53,673 nucleotides of DNA from an uncultured Bacilli bacterium (GTDB lineage Bacteria; Bacillota_I; Bacilli_A; RF39; UBA660), in assembly GCA_934091055.1 (NCBI GenBank), contig CAKOKN010000007.1, forward strand, positions 1-53,673, written 5' to 3'. The position numbers and the translations under genes were made by a program. The number at the start of each line of letters is the position of its first letter. The stretch's first letter is position 1. Below, piece by piece: positions 24,266-32,814 of this stretch. A model generated the notes under the pieces. It was not told the DNA's origin, did not search any database, and saw only the letters and a program-made list of their open reading frames with translations.

Positions 24266-26234
24266 CAGTTTCGATAATATTTTCTTCTTTAAATACTTCG
24301 TCTAGATCTTTTGATACTGTTTGGAGTGTTGGTTCTGTTCCTTTAAGATAGAAGAACATTTCTTTTTTATCAGTATCTTTATCTACTGGTACTCCTGTGA
24401 TTGGGTTTACTAGAACACCGACTACATCTTCAGGAACATCATACCAGTCAGCATTATGGTTTTTAAAATATAATTCCATTGTATCTATCCAGATATCTTT
24501 ATGAGAAGAAGTATCTGTACTTGATATGGTAGTGTTATCATCAAATCCCTGCCATACGCCGAGTACGGCATTTTTGTTATAACCCATTATCCATAGATCA
24601 GTATCTGTTGTTCCTGATTTAATGGCATATTTATGAGTAATATCTGGTAATAATGATATTAGAGTGGGATAGTTATAATCAATGAAGTTTTTATTGTATG
24701 TGTATGTTAGCATTTCATTTAGAATAAAGGTAAGACTAGGGTTTAGTATTTGATCTATTTCTTCTTTGTTTTCGTATAGAATATTACCTTTAGAGTCTTC
24801 GACTTTTTTTATGAAGTGGGATTCTACTTTATAACCTAGATTAGCAAATGATGAATAGGCGGATACCATTTCGATTAGACTTATTTCTTTTGTTCCTAGG
24901 GCAAGAGATGGTACAGGAGATAATTTACTTGTTATCCCTAATCTTTGAGCAGTATTTATTAGAGTGTTTTCTCCTAGAAAGAGATGGGTTTTGACAGCAT
25001 ATATATTATCTGAATAGGATATTGCGGCACCCATAGATATTGGTCCTTTTGCATAATTGTCGTTATAGTTTTTGGGACTGTATTTTTTTCCTCCTGAAAA
25101 GGTAAAGGTTGTTTTTTCACTGGTGAATGAAGAAGAAGAGGTGAAGCCTTGTTCTAATGCAGAGTAGTATAGGAATGGCTTCATAGTAGAACCTACTTGT
25201 CTTTTTGAATTTAATGCTCTATTAAATTGACTTTTATTGTAATTGTTTCCTCCTATAAGAGCTAGTACACCTCCTGTATTGGGATCCATCATAATAGCAG
25301 ATGTTTCTATTTTTGTGTCGTCGTTTACATAACTATATACAGCTTCTTCTAAATCTTCTTGTGCTTCTTTATCTAGTGTTGTATATATTTTAAGACCTCC
25401 TGTTTCTATTACTGAAGAGGGAATTTCTTTTAGAGATTTTAATTCTTGTAATACAGCGTCTCTAAAGTAATTTATACTTCTTAGTGAATTTTCTTCTTCT
25501 TTTCCAATTATGTTTAATTGACTATTTAGAGCATTATTATATTCTTCTTTTGTGATTAGTTTGTTATTCTTCATCATTGTAAGAACTATTTTTTGTCTTT
25601 CTTTAGCTAGTTTATAATTTTTAACTGGTGAATAATTATTTGGAGATTGTGGTATTCCTGCTAGCATAGCGGCCTCAGCGAGAGTTAAGTCTTTAGAGCT
25701 TTTACCAAAGTAATATTTAGAAGCAGCTTCTATACCATATATACCTCCGTAATTTATAGTATTTAAATATCCTTCTAGTATTTCGTCTTTAGTGTAGTGA
25801 ACTTCTAGTTCACAAGCTATTAATGCTTCGTCTATTTTTCTTTTCCATGTTTTTTCAAAATTTAAAAATAAATTTCTAGCATATTGCTGAGTTATAGTGG
25901 ATGCGCCTTCACTTTTGTTTCTTTTTACAATATTGTTAATAGCGGCTTTTAGTATTCTAGCATAATCAAAACCAATATGCTTATAAAAATATTTATCTTC
26001 AGTAGCTATAGTGGCATTTATTAAGTTTTTATTTATATTTTTGAGATTTATCCAATCTTCATCTGTTTGAAAAACTAAATCACTTTTATTATCATACAAA
26101 TAATAACTTTGGGATTTATTTAATTCTATTTTGGGAGTTATTAAACAATATAGATAAACAAGCATATTTCCTACTACAAATACAATTATGGGAATAGTAG
26201 TTATCTTAACTATTTTTTTTACTTTTCTTTTCAT
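24249..26234 (-). CDS. Class A penicillin-binding protein (PBP1A-type)
   Basis: 661 residues: a membrane helix at about 11-32, a GT51 glycosyltransferase domain (about 50-230) with ATEDKYFYKHIGFD (catalytic Glu79) and EGASTITQQYARNLFL, then a transpeptidase with STMK (Ser349-Lys352), SDN (408-410) and KSGTT (539-543). It polymerises and cross-links peptidoglycan. The C-terminal Pro/Gly domain typical of Bacillus PBP1 is replaced by a short Glu-rich tail (EETEEEQE-like). Monocistronic. The only bifunctional PBP in this window; a pbpA/ponA name would be a guess. Confidence 0.95.
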   Translation of the reverse strand: MKRKVKKIVKITTIPIIVFVVGNMLVYLYCLITPKIELNKSQSYYLYDNKSDLVFQTDEDWINLKNINKNLINATIATEDKYFYKHIGFDYARILKAAINNIVKRNKSEGASTITQQYARNLFLNFEKTWKRKIDEALIACELEVHYTKDEILEGYLNTINYGGIYGIEAASKYYFGKSSKDLTLAEAAMLAGIPQSPNNYSPVKNYKLAKERQKIVLTMMKNNKLITKEEYNNALNSQLNIIGKEEENSLRSINYFRDAVLQELKSLKEIPSSVIETGGLKIYTTLDKEAQEDLEEAVYSYVNDDTKIETSAIMMDPNTGGVLALIGGNNYNKSQFNRALNSKRQVGSTMKPFLYYSALEQGFTSSSSFTSEKTTFTFSGGKKYSPKNYNDNYAKGPISMGAAISYSDNIYAVKTHLFLGENTLINTAQRLGITSKLSPVPSLALGTKEISLIEMVSAYSSFANLGYKVESHFIKKVEDSKGNILYENKEEIDQILNPSLTFILNEMLTYTYNKNFIDYNYPTLISLLPDITHKYAIKSGTTDTDLWIMGYNKNAVLGVWQGFDDNTTISSTDTSSHKDIWIDTMELYFKNHNADWYDVPEDVVGVLVNPITGVPVDKDTDKKEMFFYLKGTEPTLQTVSKDLDEVFKEENIIETEEEQE

Positions 26235-26302
26235 TAAATCACCTTTTATTTCTTCTTTTTTCTATTGCATTTATTATTATGTAGAAAATTGATTAAAATA
26301 TG

Positions 26303-26331
26303 TTGTATTTTTTCTAAAGATATGATATGAT
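26303..26331 (+). promoter_or_regulatory. Promoter of ywiB-argS-rpoE
   Basis: TTGTAT (26303-26308), 17-base spacer, TATGAT (26326-26331). The predicted transcript start is about 26338, at the first ATG of the ywiB frame. Confidence 0.55.
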
Positions 26332-26336
26332 TTCAA

Positions 26337-26726
26337 ATGAAATGTTTGGGAAGTGATATTATCAAGATTAAAATAAAGGGTTATTTAAAAAATAATACTG
26401 AAAATCAACTTTTAGATTTTGATGTATATGGAATAAAAAGTGGTGATAAAATCATTTATTCAGATAATGGTGTTAAGAATACTTTGAATTTAAAAAACAA
26501 TCAAATTATCTTAAAAAGAGAAAGTGATGATTTTTTGAATACTTTTATTTTTGATAAAGAAAAGAGTAGAAGTAACTATTTACTTAAAGAAGTTAATAGT
26601 GATGTTGATATAGAAATTATTACTTTAGATATTGATGTTAATGAAGATAATGTTTATATTAGATATAAGGTTTTAGATACTGATTGTGATTATGAATATA
26701 AAATAGAAATGAGAGAGGTATTATGA
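26337..26726 (+). CDS. ywiB: YwiB-like protein (DUF1934 family)
   Basis: At most 129 residues, predicted lipocalin-like beta-barrel: KIKIKGYLKNN start, alternating strands, and a closing YEYKIEMREV. ywiB upstream of argS is the B. subtilis order. The start is uncertain. ATG 26337 coincides with the predicted transcription start, so it would be leaderless, while a purine-rich GGGAAGTGA (26348-26356) sits before the non-standard codons ATT 26358 and ATC 26361, which also fit the usual family start (K-I-K-I-K). Overlaps argS by 4 bp. Function unknown. Confidence 0.75.
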   Translation: MKCLGSDIIKIKIKGYLKNNTENQLLDFDVYGIKSGDKIIYSDNGVKNTLNLKNNQIILKRESDDFLNTFIFDKEKSRSNYLLKEVNSDVDIEIITLDIDVNEDNVYIRYKVLDTDCDYEYKIEMREVL

Positions 26727-28330
26727 GTATAAAAAAGAAACTACAGAGTATTATAAAAAATAGTGTATCTACTTCTATTGATATTGATAAGATTGTTATT
26801 GATATTCCTAAGGATAAAAAGAATGGAGATTATTCTACTAATATTGCTTTCTTACTTACTAAGGAATTAAAGAAAAGTCCTATGGATATTGCCAATAATA
26901 TAAAGGATAATATTAAGAGTGATTTGATAGAAAAAGTAGATGTTGCTAGTCCAGGATTTATTAATATATATTTATCTAAAGAGTTTTTACTATCAAATAT
27001 TAATGAGATACTAGATAGTGGTAAGAATTATGGTAAGAGTGATTTTGGTGGTAATAAGAAGATAAATATTGAGTATGTTAGCGCTAATCCTACGGGAACT
27101 CTACATATTGGTCACGGTAGAGGCGCTGTATATGGTGATAATTTATCTAAGATTATGTCTTTTGCAGGTTATGATGTAACAAGGGAGTATTATATTAATG
27201 ATGCTGGTAATCAGATGTATAATCTTGGAGTGTCTATAAAAGAGAGATATAAAGAAAAATGTGGATTAGATGCACAGCTTCCAGAGAATGGTTATTATGG
27301 TAAGGAAATTATTTCTTTAGCAGAGTCTTTATATGATGAGTATGGTGATAGTAAATTAGATGAGGATATTGAGTTTTTTAAGAAAGCTGGACTTGATATT
27401 TTACTTGATGGTATAAAAAAAGACTTAGATACATTTAGAGTTAATTTTGATGTATTTACTAGTGAACAGTCTTTATATGATAAAGGACTTGTTGATAAAG
27501 TGTTAAGCAAACTTCAAAAAGATGGAAAGTGCTATGTTGATGATGGTGCGTTGTGGCTTAAGACTTCGGAGTTATATGATGAAAAAGATAGAGTGCTAGT
27601 AAAGAAAGATGGAAATTATACTTATTTACTTCCAGATATTGCATATCATTCTAATAAGATTGATAGAGGATTTGATAAGATTATTGATGTTTTAGGATCA
27701 GATCATCACGGTTATATTAATAGACTTAGATCATCTCTTGAGATGCTTGGATATGATTCTAATATATTAGATATTAAGATACTTCAAATGGTTAGATTAC
27801 TTAGAAATGGTGAAGAAGTAAAACTTAGTAAGCGTACTGGTAAAACTATAACACTTAATGAACTTATTGATGATGTTGGTGTTAATGCTTCAAGATATTT
27901 CTTTGCATCTAAGAGTTTAGATACACAGATGGATTTTGATTTAGATTTAGCTGTTAAAAATAGTAATGATAATCCTGTTTATTACATAGAATATGCTAAT
28001 GCAAGAATATCTTCAATATTAAGAAAGCAAGATTGTGATGTTGTTGATACATTTGGTACTATTGATAATGAACTTGCATATACTATCGTGAAGAAATTAA
28101 TAATGTTCGAAGATGTTGTAGTTAGTGCTGCTGCTCGTGAGTTACCACATTTAATTGCTAACTATCTTTATGAACTTGCTGGTTTGTTCCATAGTTATTA
28201 TTCTTCTGAAAAGATAGTAACTGAAGATTCTATTTATACTAAAGAACATATTGCTTTAATAAAGGCAATTAAGATAGTAATGAATAATGCTGCCAATTTA
28301 ATTGGTATTATATTAAGAGAGGAAATGTAG
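26723..28330 (+). CDS. argS: Arginyl-tRNA synthetase
   Basis: 535 residues, a little short for the family. The N-terminal additional domain (KDKKNGDYSTNIAFLL) is followed by the catalytic domain with EYVSANPTGTLHIGHGRGAVYGDNL (HIGH at about 132), the LGSDHHGY segment, and KLSKRTGKTIT as the KMSKS region, then the DALR anticodon-binding domain from about 410 (YIEYANARISSILRK). ATG overlaps the ywiB stop. No T-box is seen ahead of the operon. Confidence 0.97.
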   Translation: MSIKKKLQSIIKNSVSTSIDIDKIVIDIPKDKKNGDYSTNIAFLLTKELKKSPMDIANNIKDNIKSDLIEKVDVASPGFINIYLSKEFLLSNINEILDSGKNYGKSDFGGNKKINIEYVSANPTGTLHIGHGRGAVYGDNLSKIMSFAGYDVTREYYINDAGNQMYNLGVSIKERYKEKCGLDAQLPENGYYGKEIISLAESLYDEYGDSKLDEDIEFFKKAGLDILLDGIKKDLDTFRVNFDVFTSEQSLYDKGLVDKVLSKLQKDGKCYVDDGALWLKTSELYDEKDRVLVKKDGNYTYLLPDIAYHSNKIDRGFDKIIDVLGSDHHGYINRLRSSLEMLGYDSNILDIKILQMVRLLRNGEEVKLSKRTGKTITLNELIDDVGVNASRYFFASKSLDTQMDFDLDLAVKNSNDNPVYYIEYANARISSILRKQDCDVVDTFGTIDNELAYTIVKKLIMFEDVVVSAAARELPHLIANYLYELAGLFHSYYSSEKIVTEDSIYTKEHIALIKAIKIVMNNAANLIGIILREEM

Positions 28331-28342
28331 GAGGTATATAAA

Positions 28343-28786
28343 ATGCTTAGTAAAATGAGTAAAGAAAATTTAGAATTATTGTCTTATACAAAGATAGCAG
28401 AAATGTATTTAAAAGAAAATAAGAAGAAGATGAATACTGCTGATTTATTTAGAGAGGTATGTAAATTATTAGAACTTAGTGATGAAGAGTATCAAGAGAA
28501 GATAGGAGACTTTTTTGAGTCATTAACTACTTCTAAAGAATTTATCTTACTTAATGATGGTAATTGGGATTTACGTTCTAATCATTCAGTAAAGATTGAT
28601 ATAGATGATATTTATGAAGAGACTGATAGTAGTGATGAGGATGACGATGTAATACCTAGTGAAGAACTTAGTGAAGAAGATAATTATGAAGATGATAGTT
28701 ATGATGACATTAATGATGATGTATTAGATGATGATTATAGTGATCTAACAATAGTAGATGAAGATGAACTAGATAACGATAATTAA
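28343..28786 (+). CDS. rpoE: DNA-directed RNA polymerase subunit delta
   Basis: 147 residues. The N-terminal HARE-HTH domain (about 1-80: SYTKIAEMYLKENKKKMNTADLFREV, then FFESLTTSKEFILLNDGNWDLR) is followed by a nearly pure Asp/Glu/Ser tail from about 90 to the end. This is the layout of the delta subunit, which improves promoter selectivity and recycling of RNA polymerase in Bacillota. AGGAGG lies before ATG 28343. Follows argS as in B. subtilis, although pyrG does not come next. Confidence 0.95.
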   Translation: MLSKMSKENLELLSYTKIAEMYLKENKKKMNTADLFREVCKLLELSDEEYQEKIGDFFESLTTSKEFILLNDGNWDLRSNHSVKIDIDDIYEETDSSDEDDDVIPSEELSEEDNYEDDSYDDINDDVLDDDYSDLTIVDEDELDNDN

Positions 28787-28790
28787 AATG

Positions 28791-28814
28791 GGACTAGAAA
28801 TAGTTCTTTTTTTA
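28791..28814 (+). terminator. Terminator after rpoE
   Basis: Stem GGACTA/TAGTTC (28791-28796 with 28801-28806, one G-T pair), GAAA tetraloop, then seven T. Confidence 0.8.
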
Positions 28815-28846
28815 TATTTTTAACATATATTTATGTGGAGGATATA

Positions 28847-29767
28847 ATGAAGAAAAAGATTAAAGTAGGAATACCTAGAGCGTTATTGTATTATAGAGAT
28901 TATATTTTATGGAAGAATTTTTTTGAGGGAATTGGTTGTAATGTAATAGTTAGTCCTAAGACTAATAAAGATATATTAGATAGTGGTAAGGCTCTTTCTA
29001 TAGATGAATCTTGTCTACCATTTAAGATATATTTAGGACATATTGATTATTTAAAAGATAAATGTGATTATATTTTAGTACCTAGAATTAATAATTATGG
29101 TAGAGGTAAAAGAGTATGTATGAAGTTTGCAGGTATTTATGATGTTGTTAAACAAGTATTTCCAGATATTAATATTTTAAATTATGATATTGATTATTTA
29201 AGAGGTAAATTTGAATTTTTTGAATATATAAAAATGGGATTTAAGGTTAATAAAAATATATTTAGAATAATAAATTCTTATTTTGTTGGTAAAAGTAAGA
29301 GTAAAAAGTATTTTCAAGAGTTAGAAAATAGTCAAGTTAATGTACTTAAATCTAATAAGCTTAAAATATTAATTGTGGCACATCCTTATGTTATTTATGA
29401 TGATTATTTAGGTAGTAATATTATTAAATATTTAAAAGATATGGATGTTGATATTTTGTATTCTGATAGAATGAATAGAAGAGAGTCTATATATTATGCT
29501 GATGCTTTTTCTAATACTTTATATTTTCTTTATTCAAAAGAAATTATAGGTAGTGTTTTCTATTATAAAGAGGCTGTTGATGGTATTATTTTTCTATCTT
29601 CTTTTCCTTGTGGACCAGACTCTTTGGTTAATGAACTTGCTATTAGAAAGATTAGTGGTATACCTTTAATTAACATTACTATAGATGAGAGTAGTGCTAC
29701 TTCTGGACTTATAACTAGACTTGAAAGTTTTGTTGATATTATAAAGGCAAGGCGAGATAATGGATAA
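28847..29767 (+). CDS. DUF2229-type acyl-CoA dehydratase activase-related protein
   Basis: 306 residues. It begins KIKVGIPRALLYYRDYILWKNFFEGIG and holds three conserved-looking cysteine sites: DESCLPFK (about 52-59), KRVCMKFAG and SFPCGPDS (about 258-265), the pattern expected for a [4Fe-4S]-binding component related to 2-hydroxyglutaryl-CoA dehydratase. In many Bacillota such a domain is part of a long fused protein with an ATPase activase; here it stands alone. ATG 28847 has GGAGG five bases upstream. The next gene overlaps its end by 8 bp. Confidence 0.8.
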   Translation: MKKKIKVGIPRALLYYRDYILWKNFFEGIGCNVIVSPKTNKDILDSGKALSIDESCLPFKIYLGHIDYLKDKCDYILVPRINNYGRGKRVCMKFAGIYDVVKQVFPDINILNYDIDYLRGKFEFFEYIKMGFKVNKNIFRIINSYFVGKSKSKKYFQELENSQVNVLKSNKLKILIVAHPYVIYDDYLGSNIIKYLKDMDVDILYSDRMNRRESIYYADAFSNTLYFLYSKEIIGSVFYYKEAVDGIIFLSSFPCGPDSLVNELAIRKISGIPLINITIDESSATSGLITRLESFVDIIKARRDNG

Positions 29768-30818
29768 AATTGTTTCTTATCCTCATTTGGGTATATATCA
29801 TATAGTTTTTAATTATTTTCTTTCTAATGCTTTAAAGTGTAAGGTAATATCTCCTCCAGAAACTACTAAGAGAACAATAGAATTGGGGGCTAAGTATTCT
29901 CCAGATTTTGTTTGCGTTCCATTTAAATATAATCTTGGTAATTATATTGAGGCTTTAGAGGAAGGCGCTAATATTTTAATACAGGGTGGTGGTGGCTGTA
30001 GATATGGTTATTATGGTGAGTTAGAAGAAGAAATATTACATAATTTGGGTTATGACTTTAAGTTTTATAATTTAATTAGTGATAATCATATATCTTTGAA
30101 GAAGGGATATAAGTTTTGTAGAGAGATTAATAAAAAAGCTAATGTCTTTAGTTTACTTTATTATCTTATTAATTCTTTGATTATGATAATATTTATTGAC
30201 AAGATAGAAAAGTATTTAAGAAGAAATATGGGTTTTGAGGTTACAAAAGGAAGTTTTGAGGCCCTTGAAAAAGAATATTTAAGTACATTTAATAATAATG
30301 GTGTTATTAAAAATATCTTTTATTACTTTAAATATAAGAGGAAATTTAAAAATATTAAAATTAATAAACCTAAGGATCGTTTAAGAGTTGCGTTACTGGG
30401 AGAGTTATATTCTTTAATAGATAGTAATACTTCTTATAATACTGAAAGAAAGTTAATTAAAATGGGTATAGAAGTATATAGAGATACTGATTTGACTTAT
30501 TTACTTATTACTAAGAGATTTAAATTAAGAAGAATGATAAGAAAAGGGAAGAAGTATATTAAATATGATTTGGGGGCAGATGCTTCAGGAAGTGTGGTTA
30601 AAAGTTATCTATTTGCTAAACAGGGGTTTGATGGTATTTTACATTTAAAGAGTTTTGGTTGTACACCTGAAATATCTGCGATGAGTATTATGCCTAAGAT
30701 AGCGGCTTTATATAATATTCCTATTTTGTATTTTAGTTTTGATGCTGAAGACAATGAGGTAGGCGTGGATACTAGATTGGAAGCTTTTTATGATATGATT
30801 GATCAAAGAAGAGTGTAA
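29760..30818 (+). CDS. 2-hydroxyacyl-CoA dehydratase-like Fe-S protein
   Basis: 352 residues. Homologous in layout to HgdB/HGD-D family subunits: FVCVPFKYNLGNYIEAL (about 50-66), GGGGCRYGYYGE (about 76-87) and the distal SFGCTPEISAMSIM give three Cys for a cluster, and YFSFDAEDNEVGVDTRLEAF is the family's C-terminal block. A partly hydrophobic helix at about 130-145 is unusual. It is translationally coupled to the upstream DUF2229 gene, so the two should form one complex. No activase ATPase (HgdC/BadF type) is in the window. The substrate is unknown. Confidence 0.8.
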   Translation: MDKIVSYPHLGIYHIVFNYFLSNALKCKVISPPETTKRTIELGAKYSPDFVCVPFKYNLGNYIEALEEGANILIQGGGGCRYGYYGELEEEILHNLGYDFKFYNLISDNHISLKKGYKFCREINKKANVFSLLYYLINSLIMIIFIDKIEKYLRRNMGFEVTKGSFEALEKEYLSTFNNNGVIKNIFYYFKYKRKFKNIKINKPKDRLRVALLGELYSLIDSNTSYNTERKLIKMGIEVYRDTDLTYLLITKRFKLRRMIRKGKKYIKYDLGADASGSVVKSYLFAKQGFDGILHLKSFGCTPEISAMSIMPKIAALYNIPILYFSFDAEDNEVGVDTRLEAFYDMIDQRRV

Positions 30819-30835
30819 ATTCTTCTTTTCTTTTT
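30806..30835 (+). terminator. Terminator after the Fe-S pair
   Basis: Stem AAGAAGA/TCTTCTT (30806-30812 with 30821-30827), 8-base loop including the stop codon, T-rich after. Confidence 0.6.
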
Positions 30836-30878
30836 GATAATGATTTGATATAATTGTTTTGATAGGAAGAGTGATAGA

Positions 30879-31400
30879 GTGAATGTTTTTATAGGATGTA
30901 GTTCAAAAGAAGATATAGATAATAGTTATTTTATTAAGTCAAAATATATTATTAATTATTTAAGTGATAATAATGATTTGGTATATGGTGGATTTAATGA
31001 GGGGTTAATGGGACTTAGTTATGATATCTTTAAGAAGAAGAATAGATGTATTACAGGGATAGTTAATGATATATATAAAGAAGATTTAGATAAAATAGAT
31101 TGTAATAATAAAATTGTTACTAATAGTACTTTAGATAGAACTAAGAAGATTATAGAGATGTCTGATGTGTTTATATTTTTACCTGGAGGAGTAGGTACTT
31201 ATATGGAATTGTTTTCAGTACTGGAAGAAATTAGAAATTATAATTTTGATAAGAAAATTATAATATGTAATATAAATAATTATTATAGTGAGGTATTAAG
31301 TATGCTGGAAGATAGTGTTAAAAATAAGTTTACTTCTATAGATATATTTAAGTATATAAATGTTATAAATAAAGAAGAAGAAATTAAAAATTTAATTTAA
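30879..31400 (+). CDS. LOG-family protein (lysine decarboxylase-like)
   Basis: 173 residues. Rossmann-type fold with the LOG signature LPGGVGTYMELFSVLEE (about 101-117, PGGxGTxxE) and an upstream YGGFNEGLMGL matching the usual GGG..GLMG block. LOG proteins cleave nucleoside 5'-monophosphates to free base and ribose phosphate; bacterial members act on AMP or cytokinin-like nucleotides. The second half of the usual GLMG block is present but its GGG is reduced to YGGF. GTG start at 30879 with AGGAAGAGTGA upstream; TATAAT at 30849-30854 may be its -10 box. Confidence 0.85.
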   Translation: MNVFIGCSSKEDIDNSYFIKSKYIINYLSDNNDLVYGGFNEGLMGLSYDIFKKKNRCITGIVNDIYKEDLDKIDCNNKIVTNSTLDRTKKIIEMSDVFIFLPGGVGTYMELFSVLEEIRNYNFDKKIIICNINNYYSEVLSMLEDSVKNKFTSIDIFKYINVINKEEEIKNLI

Positions 31401-31465
31401 ATGAGAATATACTTTTGTATATTAAAAAAATATGATATAATAATCATAGATGAGAAGGTGAGAAG

Positions 31466-32131
31466 TTGAACTTAATTGTATTTTTATTATTATCAATAAT
31501 TTGTATAGGATTAATTTATGTAGTACATAAATATTTTGGTAAAGAAGAGTTATATTTTCTTACTATTATATATACTATAATTTCTTTTTTATTGTCTTTT
31601 AAAATAATTAATTTATTTGGATTAGATATTAATATGGGTATTATATTTAGTAGTGGATTATTAGTTATACTATATTATTTTGTAAATAGATATAGTACTA
31701 AAGAAACTAGAAATTTATTCTTATTACAAAGTGGAAGTTTAGTTACTTTGGAAGCATTATTCTTATTGACTTCTCTACTTAATCCTTCTTTGAATGATAG
31801 TATATCTATGGTATATAAAGATATGTTAGTGGTAGGAGCTCCTATATTTATTATGTATCCAATATCTTTTGTACTTACTTACTATTTAAGTAGTTATTGC
31901 TTTGAGGAATTAAAGAAAGATAACAAGAATAAAATATTAAAGACTATATTAACTTCACTTGGAATAACTTTTATTTCAGTGTTTGTGTTTATATATTTTA
32001 GCTATGCAGTTATATATGATTTTTCTTCATCTTTAATGTTGACGGTTGGTAATTATTTTATTGAAGCGTTAATAATAGTTATATATATATTGTGTATAAA
32101 TAAAATTTTATCGATAAAGAAGGTGAAATAA
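31466..32131 (+). CDS. VUT/YhhQ-like membrane protein, first of tandem pair
   Basis: 221 residues with six to seven hydrophobic segments. FGKEELYFLTIIYTIISFL followed by KIINLFGLDINMGII (about 50-64) and NRYSTKETRN follows the YhhQ (queuosine-precursor transporter) pattern of K-x-[IV]-x-x-FG-hydrophobic-x-x-G-[NI]-hydrophobic then D-x-x-x-E-x-Y-G. The acidic residues expected before the last motif are replaced here (LYYFVNRYS). Start TTG 31466 with AAGGTGAG upstream; the next in-frame ATG is far inside. Its stop overlaps the next gene by one base. Confidence 0.65.
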   Translation: MNLIVFLLLSIICIGLIYVVHKYFGKEELYFLTIIYTIISFLLSFKIINLFGLDINMGIIFSSGLLVILYYFVNRYSTKETRNLFLLQSGSLVTLEALFLLTSLLNPSLNDSISMVYKDMLVVGAPIFIMYPISFVLTYYLSSYCFEELKKDNKNKILKTILTSLGITFISVFVFIYFSYAVIYDFSSSLMLTVGNYFIEALIIVIYILCINKILSIKKVK

Positions 32132-32802
32132 TGAATTATTACTTCCTTTTGATTGAGATTACTTTAGTATTTGGACTTATGATACTATTTTATAAGTTTT
32201 TTAAGAAGACAGGACTGTATTTATATATAGCACTTATGTCTTCGGTACTTGGAGTACTTACATTTAAATCAATAGATATTTTATCTTTTCAAGTTAATGT
32301 TGGAATAATTATTATGATGGGTATATTTATTTCTAATAATATAATTATTCAAAGATATGGATTAGATGAAATAAAGAAGATTATATATACTTTTTTAGGA
32401 GGATTTATAACTCCTATTGGGTTAATTAGTTTAGCTAATTTAATAAATTCAAGTGTTGATTTTATAGATATTAGTGGTTTATTTGATACATTATTCTCTT
32501 ATAGTTTTGAGAATATTAGGGTTATAATTGCAAATATTATATCAATAGCGTTTATGATTTGGTATAATGGTATAATATATTATTATATAAGAAGAATTAA
32601 GAATAATTTAGTATTTAGTAATATTGGATCAATATTAATAATTCAGTTTATTGAAGCTATACTATTTGTATTAGTTGCATATATGGGTTCTTTTCAAATA
32701 GTAGAGATATTTGGTATGATAGTTATTAGATATTTATTAAAGTTATTAGTGGGAATATTAGGATTAGTACCAGTATTTACAATAACTAAAATGAAGGGAT
32801 AG
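32131..32802 (+). CDS. VUT/YhhQ-like membrane protein, second of tandem pair
   Basis: 223 residues with about six membrane helices. TGLYLYIALMSSVLGVLTFK, VNVGIIIMMGIFISNNIIIQRYG (about 54-76) and a C-terminus with FIEAILFVLVAYMG and RYLLKLLVGILGLVPVF match the YhhQ/VUT layout, including the family's late YLLK helix. The usual D...E before YG is N...Q here. It is co-directional and overlapping with its neighbour, which has the same layout, so they probably arose by duplication and could pair. Substrate unknown. AAGGTGAAATA precedes ATG 32131. Confidence 0.7.
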   Translation: MNYYFLLIEITLVFGLMILFYKFFKKTGLYLYIALMSSVLGVLTFKSIDILSFQVNVGIIIMMGIFISNNIIIQRYGLDEIKKIIYTFLGGFITPIGLISLANLINSSVDFIDISGLFDTLFSYSFENIRVIIANIISIAFMIWYNGIIYYYIRRIKNNLVFSNIGSILIIQFIEAILFVLVAYMGSFQIVEIFGMIVIRYLLKLLVGILGLVPVFTITKMKG

Positions 32803-32814
32803 TAGGTGTAAAAA

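Noticed and set aside
31405..31425. Hairpin AATATAC/GTATATT as a terminator after the LOG gene
   Set aside because: It is followed by A's, not T's, on the plus strand, and no gene ends there on the minus strand.
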